From NCBI GenBank assembly GCA_041645035.1, contig JBAZQU010000023.1:1-18956 (forward strand): a DNA stretch of 18,956 nucleotides, written 5' to 3'. The position numbers and the translations under genes are program-made. Shown in pieces: positions 7,291-15,441 of this stretch; within the stretch, counting starts at the first letter, position 1; each line of letters begins with the position of its first letter. The notes below the pieces were generated by a model, which made no database searches, was not told the origin of the DNA, and saw only the letters and a list, made by a program, of their open reading frames with translations. This DNA comes from 2-02-FULL-48-14 sp041645035. Lineage in GTDB: Bacteria; Patescibacteriota; Gracilibacteria; UBA1369; 2-02-FULL-48-14.

Positions 7291-7316
7291 GGTCTTCATG
7301 TAAGATAGGGGCGCCT

Positions 7317-8723
7317 ATGGTAAATCCTCTTATTTTTCGAGCTTATGACATCCGTGGAATCGCCCATATCCCTGCCGGCGAAACCACCCCGGATTTAACG
7401 CCGGAAACGATTAATCTGATTGGAAAGGCGTCCGGGACTTACCTTAAACGCCACTTTGGGAATAATTTGGTTTTATCTTATGATTGCCGTCTCAGTAATC
7501 CTGAACTGGCAAATGCTTTTATCGATGGCCTGCTCAGTACCGGCTGCGATGTGACCGTGCTGGGAATGGTTTTCACTCCCCTGCTTTATTTCGCCGTCTG
7601 CCGTTTTGGTTTTGATGGCGGCGTCAGCATTACCGCGAGTCACAATCCCAAACAGTACAACGGCGTGAAATTGGTGTCCAAAGGCGCGCATTCTATTTGT
7701 GGCGATGAGCTGCAAGACGTTTTGAAGCTCATTCAGGCGGGTGATTTTGAGGCTGGGCAAGGAAAACGGAAAGAGTTGGATGCTTTTCCGACGTATTTGG
7801 AAAAATTGCTTTCTATTGTGCATTTGCAACGACCTCTCAAAATAGTGGTGGATAGCGGAAACGGAGCCACCGGGCCTTATGTAAAGCCATTTTTTGAAGC
7901 ACTGGGCTGTGAAGTCTTTCCACTTTTTACCGAGCCGGATGGAAATTTTCCAAATCACGAGGCGAACCCGGAGGAACTTGAAAATATGCAGGACCTCATT
8001 GCCACGGTTAAAAGTAGTGGCGCGGATCTTGGTCTTGGTTTTGACGGTGATGGGGACCGCGTGGGGGTGGTGGATGAAACGGGCAAGCACTATCAAGCGG
8101 ACCTTCTGCTACTGCAAGTGGCACGAGATCTTTTGACCCGCCGGCCCGGCGCTAAAGTAGTTTTTGATGTGAAGGTTTCACAGGTGCTCATTGATGACAT
8201 TAAAAAACACGGGGGCCGGCCTATTATGGCTAAAACCGGACATTCGTTCATTGAAAAAACTATGCAGGAAGAGGGCGCGCCGCTAGGTGGCGAAATAAGC
8301 GGACACCTCTTTTTTGGCGAAAATTATTATGGCTTCGACGATGCTTTTCTGGGCGCGGCGCGCCTCCTCGAAATCCTGTCTCGCGGTTCGCAACCTTTTT
8401 CCGCACTTTTCAAAGACGTGGCTCAAACTGCTTCTACACCAGAGCTCAAATCTCATTGCCCCGATGAGAAAAAATTTACCATCGTGGAGCAAATCACCAA
8501 GAACCTCAGCGCAAAATATCCCTCCATCACTATCGACGGGATTCGCGTGAATTTTGACTCCGAATCATGGGGCGCCGTGCGTTGCAGTAATACCTCTCCC
8601 AACCTCACCCTGCGCTTTGAGGCCCCCACCCCCGAGCGTCTAAAAGTCGTCGTGGGCCTCATGCTTGAGGAACTGGAAAAGTATCCGGAAATTGACCTTT
8701 GGTGGGCAAATCGGTTTAAATAA
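7317..8723 (+). CDS. phosphomannomutase/phosphoglucomutase
   Basis: A 468-residue alpha-D-phosphohexomutase that moves phosphate between C6 and C1 of mannose or glucose, supplying precursors for nucleotide sugars. All four active-site loops are present: TASHNP with phosphoserine Ser108, the magnesium loop DGDGDR (243-248), the sugar-binding GEISGH (325-330) and the phosphate-binding RCSNTSP (422-428). The start FRAYDIRG (7-14) is typical of the bacterial PMM/PGM group (AlgC/ManB-like). The sequence does not fix which sugar is preferred. It diverges from the hydrolase operon with a 76-bp gap. A TAAGAT box at 7301-7306 lies 10 nt before ATG, which could mean an almost leaderless message. The product could feed glycosylation of surface proteins or the glycan that SLH domains bind. 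Confidence 0.95.
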   Translation: MVNPLIFRAYDIRGIAHIPAGETTPDLTPETINLIGKASGTYLKRHFGNNLVLSYDCRLSNPELANAFIDGLLSTGCDVTVLGMVFTPLLYFAVCRFGFDGGVSITASHNPKQYNGVKLVSKGAHSICGDELQDVLKLIQAGDFEAGQGKRKELDAFPTYLEKLLSIVHLQRPLKIVVDSGNGATGPYVKPFFEALGCEVFPLFTEPDGNFPNHEANPEELENMQDLIATVKSSGADLGLGFDGDGDRVGVVDETGKHYQADLLLLQVARDLLTRRPGAKVVFDVKVSQVLIDDIKKHGGRPIMAKTGHSFIEKTMQEEGAPLGGEISGHLFFGENYYGFDDAFLGAARLLEILSRGSQPFSALFKDVAQTASTPELKSHCPDEKKFTIVEQITKNLSAKYPSITIDGIRVNFDSESWGAVRCSNTSPNLTLRFEAPTPERLKVVVGLMLEELEKYPEIDLWWANRFK

Positions 8724-8738
8724 AGTCGCACCCATTTT

Positions 8739-8939
8739 ATGCTTCCTCTCATCACCGGCATCGTCCTCGTCATTTTCCTCCTGATCTTTTTTGTCTATGC
8801 CAGTCTCACTGTTAAACATGCCACGCGTTTTCGTTACCTCAGCAAACGCACCGTCTATTTAACGATTATTTTCGTCAGTCTCAGCGCAGCACTCATCACC
8901 CTCGCGCTTATCCTGTATGGAATAATTCTTTTCTACTAG
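8739..8939 (+). CDS. small two-helix membrane protein
   Basis: A 66-residue protein with two hydrophobic segments (about 4-24 and 40-64) joined by a basic loop, KHATRFRYLSKR, that would face the cytoplasm. No family is recognised. It lies 15 nt after the phosphohexomutase stop on the same strand, so it is probably co-transcribed. Its TAG overlaps the TAG of the convergent 929-residue protein gene. The hydrophobic pattern and position support a real gene, but the length leaves room for doubt. Confidence 0.6.
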   Translation: MLPLITGIVLVIFLLIFFVYASLTVKHATRFRYLSKRTVYLTIIFVSLSAALITLALILYGIILFY

Positions 8940-11725
8940 TTGAAAAATCCTGATCCCACCGTAAAGATGGGAAGCCCGTCAGCGGGGTTGTATTCCAGAA
9001 TGAAGGGATTGGAGTATCCATTTTCCGTTCCATAATCGGAGAGCAATTCGCCTTCGTCACACGCCTCAGTGGTGCCATAGTCCAAACTACCGTCGGCATT
9101 CAAGCCATAACAAAGCCGGAATTGGCGAAGCATATTGAGGTCGTATTCGCGTGCCACTCCGTAAACATCCGTGGTGGTCCCATCGCCCAAATCATAAGGG
9201 GCAGAGCCTGCGGAGCCATTCACCGTATTGCGTGAAACGAGAGAGCCCTTGAAGTGGAGCTGATTGAGCAGAGCCTCTACGCGCTCTTCCTCCGATGGCC
9301 AAGTGGGGCACACTTCACCGGGCGTTATTCCGTTGTAGCTAAACAAACTTCCATCTAAAAATAAATTCATCCATGTTTCTGTGACTCCACTATCTATGTA
9401 CACATTCCCCCCGACTCCATCACGTTTAAAAGCAATAATTCCTAGTCGTCCATCCGTAATATCCGCGTTGAGGAAAATATCACCGCCAAGCACTACCAAG
9501 GTCTTATCGTTGCCATCAAAGCCATTAATAGTTACATCTCCCTCGGCGAAAATCAGTCTTCCATTCATAAGTTCCACAAGTCCCGAGGAAGGGTTTCCGT
9601 CGGTGTCAAAACTTCCGGAACTTGCATTTTGACCCAAGGTATAACGTAGCACTTGCGCATACATTTTATTGCGAAGGTTGATGGTTTCCGTGGTTCCAAG
9701 AACGGAAAGAACGGTCCCTTCTGTATTCGAAACTTCTTCCAAAACTTCATCCGCATCAATAGTGGAATTAATAGCCCCGATCACAAACATGCTCTCAGGC
9801 TCTTGATGACGATCGATGTGGGACAAATATTCCGTGTAATAACACGACTCTGCATTCTTAGTTAGTAGAGTGGCGCTATCACAAACCCACTGTTCGGCCG
9901 TGGGAAGGGTCAGAGTATTTGCGGCGACAGGACATGAGCTCGGCGTGGGACATTCGGAAGTTTTTTGCCCGTAGCCCATGGCATAAGCTCGATTATAGGT
10001 CGCATAGGATGGAGATGGCCCAAACGAAGTAGAAGTAATACTGTCTGTACGATAGGTTTCCTCTACATCCCCCGACGCGGGTGTACTTGGAGGGATGTCG
10101 GTATCGATCAAAAGATAGTTGTCACCTTTTGTTGGACTGCTGGGGTCGGAATCGGCATCCAATTGGTAATAAACTTCGTAGCTCGGCTTGGCTATGGCGC
10201 TCAGAATGGATTGATAGGCCGGAGAAGTGTCGGCCATAAACGCTTGCGCCTTGAGATTCATACTTTCATCAATATCCATCGAAATAGTTGAATACTCGGC
10301 CCCATCATAAACAGCCGCGAATTTAGTGATTTGGTATCGCGGTCGATAACTCAGATCCGACGTACCGTCTTCAAAATAATATTCCCATCCTCCATCCGAA
10401 ACCGAAGCGGATTCCACAAAAGCATTACTGCCGTCGTCTTCGGTCCAGCCATCCGGATAAGTGTACATATCCAGCTCGCTACCGCTCGCCCCTTCCCAGG
10501 CAAAAGTCGCATTAATTTTTACATAATCAATTTCATAGCTATTACGATCTGTTTGACGTTCATAGTAAACGTCCTCTTTGTAGTATGTGCTACCATCCGG
10601 ATAAGGGCACCTCTTTTGTACAGGAAACCCGTCCACCTCAGCCCACTGGCTACGATAAATCCAGCGACATCCCGCTCGGTCTGAATAATATTCAATAGCA
10701 GCGTCCGCATCATTATTGAAGCCAAGCATGTTGGAAGTGGGCGCACCGGAAAAAATGAACGTGTTGAAACTTTCAGATCCATCGCTCTCTTCTGTTAGGG
10801 TACACGGGGTCGCGGAACTGGCACAGCCCACATAAGGATTGGCATAAGAGACTTCAATAGCGTCTCCGTTGTCTTCCACCTGATTCATAAAAATATAGGA
10901 ATCACCGGTAGCGTAAGGCGTAATAGAAAGCGAAAGGACATCTTCGGGATCTAAAAATGCCATCCGCGCGGAATCCCAAAATTGAACTCGCACCCGCCAG
11001 TACTCTGCCCCATCGGCTAACGGTGCGGTCAGAGAATCCACAGAACCGGGACCATTCGTCGAGTTATTCGCTAAAATGTCGACATAGGTCTCAATGTGTC
11101 TGGGGGGCAGCTCTTGCATAAGACCATTGAAAGAAATAAAGGTGTCAAAATAGTCGCTCCAAGCATAACCGGCCACTTCACCCGTAGTTGTATTTGTGCG
11201 AACGTAATAATCCGCAGGATCAATCACCTCACCTGTTTCGGGGTTTATGCAGCTGGTATCGGCGCAGGTCCATTCAAAATCCACCCAACGCTGCGCGGCG
11301 GGAATCGTGCCACCCAAAATTCTTGCCATTCCGGTCCATGTCCAGTAATCGCCGCTTGGGTCCAGTTCCTGAAAAACATTGCTTGCCGTATTGTAGTCAA
11401 AATCCAGAATGTAATTGGTGCCGCTGGGCCCTCCGGAATAATCTGTATAACGGGCAAAAGATTCGCGGCTGGAAGAAGAATAAAAGTATCCATTTTCATC
11501 CACGCAACCCTGATCTGCATTTGTGATTACATCAAAATCCAGTGTCACGGAAGTCGCGAGACCGGTGGACCCCATCACAAATCCGCATTCATCCCCTGAG
11601 TTAAAGCCACCACCCGGCGCATCGATAGAACCGAGGCCTCGAGCTTCCTGTATTTTCTGTGCACTATGCACGAAAACAGGCACAAAAATCATGGCTAACA
11701 TAAGAGCGTAGAACAATTTTTTCAT
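8936..11725 (-). CDS. large secreted surface protein of unknown function
   Basis: A 929-residue exported protein with an N-terminal signal peptide (MKKLFYALMLAMIFVPVF..., cleavage near HSA, about residue 22). The mature part is rich in Asp, Ser, Tyr and Gly and contains several cysteines, as expected of an extracellular protein. Residues of roughly 715-800 have short beta-strand repeats (GDVTINGFDG, LVVLGGDIFLN, GGNVYIDSGV) suggesting a beta-helix or polymer-forming fold, followed near 828 by FKGSLVSRNTVNG and REYDLNMLRQF. From memory, similar C-terminal blocks occur in large hypothetical proteins of Patescibacteria, sometimes beside type IV pilus genes; this could not be checked. There is no SLH, LPXTG or C-terminal membrane anchor, so how it is held is unknown. 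It has its own promoter just after topA. Confidence 0.85.
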   Translation of the reverse strand: MKKLFYALMLAMIFVPVFVHSAQKIQEARGLGSIDAPGGGFNSGDECGFVMGSTGLATSVTLDFDVITNADQGCVDENGYFYSSSSRESFARYTDYSGGPSGTNYILDFDYNTASNVFQELDPSGDYWTWTGMARILGGTIPAAQRWVDFEWTCADTSCINPETGEVIDPADYYVRTNTTTGEVAGYAWSDYFDTFISFNGLMQELPPRHIETYVDILANNSTNGPGSVDSLTAPLADGAEYWRVRVQFWDSARMAFLDPEDVLSLSITPYATGDSYIFMNQVEDNGDAIEVSYANPYVGCASSATPCTLTEESDGSESFNTFIFSGAPTSNMLGFNNDADAAIEYYSDRAGCRWIYRSQWAEVDGFPVQKRCPYPDGSTYYKEDVYYERQTDRNSYEIDYVKINATFAWEGASGSELDMYTYPDGWTEDDGSNAFVESASVSDGGWEYYFEDGTSDLSYRPRYQITKFAAVYDGAEYSTISMDIDESMNLKAQAFMADTSPAYQSILSAIAKPSYEVYYQLDADSDPSSPTKGDNYLLIDTDIPPSTPASGDVEETYRTDSITSTSFGPSPSYATYNRAYAMGYGQKTSECPTPSSCPVAANTLTLPTAEQWVCDSATLLTKNAESCYYTEYLSHIDRHQEPESMFVIGAINSTIDADEVLEEVSNTEGTVLSVLGTTETINLRNKMYAQVLRYTLGQNASSGSFDTDGNPSSGLVELMNGRLIFAEGDVTINGFDGNDKTLVVLGGDIFLNADITDGRLGIIAFKRDGVGGNVYIDSGVTETWMNLFLDGSLFSYNGITPGEVCPTWPSEEERVEALLNQLHFKGSLVSRNTVNGSAGSAPYDLGDGTTTDVYGVAREYDLNMLRQFRLCYGLNADGSLDYGTTEACDEGELLSDYGTENGYSNPFILEYNPADGLPIFTVGSGFFN

Positions 11726-11747
11726 AGACGTGGAATAGAGTGGCTCC

Positions 11748-11775
11748 AGTTTAGCACCGAAGGTCGATAGTGCAA
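11748..11775 (-). promoter_or_regulatory. promoter of the 929-residue secreted protein gene
   Basis: On the minus strand TTGCAC (plus 11770-11775), 16-nt spacer ending in TGC, then TAAACT (plus 11748-11753). Predicted start near 11741, leader about 16 nt. The -35 begins two bases after the topA stop codon. Confidence 0.6.
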
Positions 11776-11776
11776 A

Positions 11777-14011
11777 CTACTCTTCTCCATCCTCTTTTTT
11801 CTTTTTCTTCTCCCCTTGCTCCGCTTTTAGCTGAGCTGCGTGCTCGCTGGATGTGGGTCTTTCCCAAACCGCAAACTGACATTTAGGATATTTGTTGCAT
11901 CCATAAAATGGCTTACCTCCCCTGCGTGTGTGGCGTTCCACCAAATCGCCCTTCCCGCATTCGGGGCACTTTATTCCAATGGTTTTTAAAATAGTTTCGC
12001 TGGTTTTGCATTTAGGATAGTCTGTACAGGCCAAATACTCTCCAAAACGTCCGGTCTTCACTTCCATGGACTTGCCACACTTGGGGCATTTTTTGCCACC
12101 GAGTTTTTTTTGTAAATCCTCAATCTCTTTTTCTTTTACTTCATCCACTTCCCCTGTTTCTTCATCCAACGGCTTGGCATTTTTACATTCAGGGAAATTA
12201 GTGCAAGACAAAAACTTTCCATAACGACCAAATTTGATCATCATCGGCTTACCGCAAAGATCGCATATTTCATCTGTTTTTTCCGTAATCACGTCTTCTT
12301 TTTTGATGTTCTTGGTTTTGTCTTCCACTAATTTGTGAAAAGGCTCATAAAAGTCTCGGATTTCTTCCTGCCATTTCTCTTTCCCCTCCTCTATTTCATC
12401 GAGCATTTCTTCCATGCGCGCCGTGAATTGATAGTCGAGCACTTTTGGAAAGTGTTCTACTAAAAAGTCGTTCACCAACATACCGATTTCCGTGGGTTTC
12501 AATTGTTTGACCTCTTTTTCAATGTAACCGCGCGTAAGCACGGTCGAAATAGTTGGCGCATAAGTGGACGGACGCCCAATCCCCTCCGCCTCGAGTTTTT
12601 TTACAAGACTCGCTTCGGTGTAACGAGCAGGCGGTTTAGTGAAATGTTGCTCGGGTACTAATTTTTTAAGTTTAGGATGTTCGCCTTCGGCGAGTACGGG
12701 CAAAATTCCCTCCTCTTCTTCCTCTTCCATTTCATCGTGCCCCTCCATATACACTTGCATAAATCCGGCAAACCGAATGGTTTGCCCCGTGGCACGGAAA
12801 GTATAATCCTTAGCCTGAATATCCACGCCCACTTGATCCAGAATTGCCGGCGCCATTTGGCAGGCCAACATGCGTTTCCAAATGAGTTCGTAAAGATGGT
12901 ATTCGTCCTTTGATAAAAACTTTTTGATGGAATCCGGCATGCGAGAAAGGTCGGATGGACGAATTGCCTCGTGCGCCTCCTGCGCGCCCTTCTTCCCTTT
13001 GTAAAGACGCGGTTCGCTGAGCCCGTATTCCTTTCCAAATTCCTTCTTGATCACTTCCTGTGCTTGTTTGAGCGCAATGGTCGAAACGTTCACGGAATCC
13101 GTACGCATGTAAGTAATAAGACCTTCGTGCCCGGTATCCAGTTCCACACCTTCGTACAAATGCTGCGCCACCATCATGGTTTTTTTCACGGAGAAACCGA
13201 GTTTGCGCGCCGCTTCTTGTTGCAAAGTAGACGTTGTGAATGGTGGCGCCGGATGACGGTTACTTTCCTTTTTTTCTACACTGGTGACTTCGTATTTTGC
13301 ATCGTCCAAATGCGCAAGTACGGTTTTTGCCGTTTTTTCATTTTCGATTTTAAACGCTTCGCCTTTGAATTTTGCCAACTTGGCCACAAAAAGTTCCTTT
13401 CCTTTTTCAGGGGTCATGTGCGCTTCCACGCTCCAGTATTCCTCCGGCTTAAAAGCCAGAATGGCTCGTTCACGTTCCACCACAAGTCGCACCGCCACGC
13501 TTTGTACGCGTCCGGCGCTAAGTCCGTATTTAATTTTTTTCCACAGCAGCGGAGACAGTTCATAACCCACCAAACGATCCAAAATACGTCGGGCTTGCTG
13601 CGCGTCCACTAAATGTTTATCAATGCTGCGCGGATTTTCAATGGCCTCCATAATCGCGGGCTTTGTGATTTCGTGAAAAACAATTCGCTTCAAATCTTTA
13701 TGCTTCGTGAGGTCCAGCGCCTCCACCAAATGCCAACCAATCGCCTCTCCTTCACGGTCCTCATCAGTCGCGATGTACACGACGGTACCTTTCTTTATTT
13801 TAGCTTTCAGTCCGCTGATCACTTTCTGCTTTTCTTTGGGAATGATGTATTGGGGCTCAAAATTGTGCTTGGTGTCAATCCCCATTTTATTTTTCGGAAG
13901 ATCACGAACATGCCCCATGGAAGCCATAACTGTGTAGTCAGACCCCAAATATTTGGAGATGGTTTTGATCTTCCCCGGTGACTCTACGATAACAAGATTT
14001 TTTGCTGGCAT
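11777..14011 (-). CDS. topA: DNA topoisomerase I (type IA)
   Basis: A 744-residue enzyme that relaxes negative supercoils by passing a strand through a transient single-strand break. The Toprim domain has Glu10 in VIVESPGK and the DEDREGEA acidic motif (83-90). The catalytic Tyr301 lies in LITYMRTDS. Three C-terminal four-cysteine zinc fingers occupy about 583-609, 642-668 and 682-711 (C-x2-C ... C-x5/6-C), followed by a Lys/Glu-rich tail. A run of six Glu at about 429-434 is an unusual acidic insertion. The start MPAKNLVIVESPGK matches the family. The gene diverges from the HU gene. Its promoter (14020-14049) sits so close that the message may be almost leaderless. Stop is TAG. Confidence 0.98.
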   Translation of the reverse strand: MPAKNLVIVESPGKIKTISKYLGSDYTVMASMGHVRDLPKNKMGIDTKHNFEPQYIIPKEKQKVISGLKAKIKKGTVVYIATDEDREGEAIGWHLVEALDLTKHKDLKRIVFHEITKPAIMEAIENPRSIDKHLVDAQQARRILDRLVGYELSPLLWKKIKYGLSAGRVQSVAVRLVVERERAILAFKPEEYWSVEAHMTPEKGKELFVAKLAKFKGEAFKIENEKTAKTVLAHLDDAKYEVTSVEKKESNRHPAPPFTTSTLQQEAARKLGFSVKKTMMVAQHLYEGVELDTGHEGLITYMRTDSVNVSTIALKQAQEVIKKEFGKEYGLSEPRLYKGKKGAQEAHEAIRPSDLSRMPDSIKKFLSKDEYHLYELIWKRMLACQMAPAILDQVGVDIQAKDYTFRATGQTIRFAGFMQVYMEGHDEMEEEEEEGILPVLAEGEHPKLKKLVPEQHFTKPPARYTEASLVKKLEAEGIGRPSTYAPTISTVLTRGYIEKEVKQLKPTEIGMLVNDFLVEHFPKVLDYQFTARMEEMLDEIEEGKEKWQEEIRDFYEPFHKLVEDKTKNIKKEDVITEKTDEICDLCGKPMMIKFGRYGKFLSCTNFPECKNAKPLDEETGEVDEVKEKEIEDLQKKLGGKKCPKCGKSMEVKTGRFGEYLACTDYPKCKTSETILKTIGIKCPECGKGDLVERHTRRGGKPFYGCNKYPKCQFAVWERPTSSEHAAQLKAEQGEKKKKKEDGEE

Positions 14012-14019
14012 GCGGGCAT

Positions 14020-14049
14020 ACCATAGGGATCTTGCCCTTGCTTTGTCAA
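14020..14049 (-). promoter_or_regulatory. probable promoter of topA, close to the start codon
   Basis: On the minus strand a consensus TTGACA (plus 14044-14049), 18-nt spacer, TATGGT (plus 14020-14025). Only 8 nt separate the -10 from ATG, so the predicted leader is about 1-3 nt. Confidence 0.5.
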
Positions 14050-14070
14050 ATTAAGAAATATCTTTTTTGC

Positions 14071-14098
14071 TTGTCTTCATGCGTTTGGGCCTTATAAT
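14071..14098 (+). promoter_or_regulatory. promoter of the HU-family gene
   Basis: TTGTCT (14071-14076), 16-nt spacer, perfect TATAAT (14093-14098). Predicted start near 14105, leader about 24 nt with no Shine-Dalgarno. Confidence 0.7.
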
Positions 14099-14128
14099 AA
14101 GCCGTGATTTATCTCTAACTCCACCGCC

Positions 14129-14404
14129 ATGACAAAAGGTGACCTTATCAACATTGCTGCACAGAGTGCAGGAATTACCAAGAAAGCAGCTACTCAAGCT
14201 CTTGAGGCTGTTCTCGAAGCTGTAACCAAGAGCCTTTCAAAAGGACAAAGTGTTACGCTGACCGGATTCGGAACTTTCCGCGTTTCAAAACGCGCTTCTC
14301 GCACGGGTGTGAATCCTCGCAACCCAAGCCAGAAGATCAAAATCCCTGCGATGACGCTTCCCGCTTTCAAAGCCGGAAAATCTCTCAAGGACGCAGTTCG
14401 TTAG
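14129..14404 (+). CDS. HU-family DNA-binding protein
   Basis: A 91-residue nucleoid protein of the HU/IHF family. It starts with the usual MTKGDLINIAAQSAGITKKAA helices, has the LTGFGTFRVSKRASR hinge, the beta-arm GVNPRNPSQKIKIPAM with the DNA-intercalating Pro, and the closing PAFKAGKSLKDAV helix. Length and motifs are those of a standard bacterial HU, which bends DNA and compacts the chromosome. It has its own strong promoter and an intrinsic terminator, so it is a single-gene unit, divergent from topA. Both genes affect DNA supercoiling, which may explain their sharing one control region. Stop is TAG. Confidence 0.96.
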   Translation: MTKGDLINIAAQSAGITKKAATQALEAVLEAVTKSLSKGQSVTLTGFGTFRVSKRASRTGVNPRNPSQKIKIPAMTLPAFKAGKSLKDAVR

Positions 14405-14454
14405 CCCTCGGCGAAGCCGAGTGTCCCTGTCTTGCTTCTATTTGAATTTCAAAG

Positions 14455-14480
14455 AGCCCTGCAGTAATGTAGGGCTTTTT
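14455..14480 (+). terminator. intrinsic terminator after the HU gene
   Basis: AGCCCTGCA-GTAA-TGTAGGGCT forms a 9-bp stem with one G-U pair and a GNRA loop, followed by TTTT. It lies 50 nt after the HU stop. A second hairpin, CTCGGC-GAA-GCCGAG (14407-14421), sits directly after the stop codon. Confidence 0.9.
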
Positions 14481-14611
14481 AACTACCTGAAATCTTCCCA
14501 AGCCCCATTTGCTCAGCTAAACTGCGTTCGCTTTATCTGAACTTTCTTACGTCTTATGCAAAAACACTTCACATACTCTCCCACGTTATATGCCATTGTC
14601 ACAAATCAATC

Positions 14612-15091
14612 ATGACCAACGTAGAAGATTTTCTAAGATCCAAAGGTATCGAATATATCCTCCACGAGCATCCGGCAGTTTATACCTGCGAGGAAGCTGA
14701 AAAGTATTGCGGTGATATTCCGGGACTTGCCTGCAAAAATTTGTTACTAAAAGGTAAGAAAAGTGGGCGGCATTTCTTGATAATACTTCCTGCTGAAAAA
14801 CGAGCTGATTTGAAAAAAATCGGCGAAACAGTCGGCGATAAACAAATAACCTTTGCCAGCCCGGAAGCTCTTTTTGAAAAACTAGGTCTTGAACCCGGAG
14901 CCGTTTCGCCTTTTGGTTTGCTGAATGACAAAAATCATGAGGTAGAAGTTTATATTGATCAAAAGGTTTATTACGCTAAGATCGTAAGTTTCCACCCAAA
15001 CAGAAATACCGCCTCATTGGAATTATCAGGAGATATGTTCCGCAAGTTTTTACAGACTATCGAAAATAAAACCAAAGTCATTGATTTGTAA
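14612..15091 (+). CDS. YbaK/ProX-type aminoacyl-tRNA deacylase
   Basis: A 159-residue protein of the YbaK/EbsC/ProX family, which hydrolyses mischarged tRNAs (such as Ala- or Cys-tRNAPro) as free-standing editing factors. The HEHPAVYT motif near the N terminus, CKNLLLKGK and the HFLIILPAEKRADLKKI stretch match ProX-like (PrdX) members best. Cys and Asn/His pocket residues cannot settle the substrate. It follows a 131-bp gap after the HU terminator that shows no gene. It is 18 nt upstream of a small membrane protein gene. G+C is lower than in the housekeeping genes but less so than in the two genes that follow. No Shine-Dalgarno. Confidence 0.88.
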   Translation: MTNVEDFLRSKGIEYILHEHPAVYTCEEAEKYCGDIPGLACKNLLLKGKKSGRHFLIILPAEKRADLKKIGETVGDKQITFASPEALFEKLGLEPGAVSPFGLLNDKNHEVEVYIDQKVYYAKIVSFHPNRNTASLELSGDMFRKFLQTIENKTKVIDL

Positions 15092-15109
15092 CAACAGCAA
15101 ATTAACATC

Positions 15110-15433
15110 ATGAATATGAAGAAACTCCAACTCGGAATCATACTTGGGATTATGGCTGGAATAATTGATGTTGTTCCTATGATTATCCAAAAATTAACAT
15201 GGGATGCAAATCTTTCAGCGTTTACATTCTGGATTATTGCAGGATTTATCATTGCAACAACAAATATTAGCCTGAAGGGAGTATTAAAAGGTATAATAAT
15301 TTCTTTAATACTCTTGATTCCTTTAGTTTTTGTAATTGCTTGGGATAATCCAACAGTTTTGATTCCAATTATTCCAATGAATTTAATACTCGGTTCGGCG
15401 TTGGGTTTTCTTATTGATAAATATGGAAAGTAA
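15110..15433 (+). CDS. small multi-pass membrane protein, unknown
   Basis: A 107-residue hydrophobic protein with three to four membrane segments (about 8-24, 38-51, 58-79 and 82-100), Ile-rich and with few charges. I recognise no family. It sits 18 nt after the YbaK-type gene and 8 nt before the methyltransferase gene, so all three look like one transcript. Base composition is very AT-rich (17 G+C in the 60 bases from 15241), unlike the left part of the window. It is probably an intact gene that arrived with the methyltransferase. Confidence 0.75.
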   Translation: MNMKKLQLGIILGIMAGIIDVVPMIIQKLTWDANLSAFTFWIIAGFIIATTNISLKGVLKGIIISLILLIPLVFVIAWDNPTVLIPIIPMNLILGSALGFLIDKYGK

Positions 15434-15441
15434 AATAAATT

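Noticed and set aside
7305..7318. Hairpin ATAGG-GGCG-CCTAT covering the phosphohexomutase start codon
   Set aside because: Only five pairs, and it overlaps the likely -10 box, so most of it may not be transcribed.
12971..13612. Plus-strand ORF of 213 codons inside topA
   Set aside because: It is the complement of conserved topoisomerase sequence including the active-site region.
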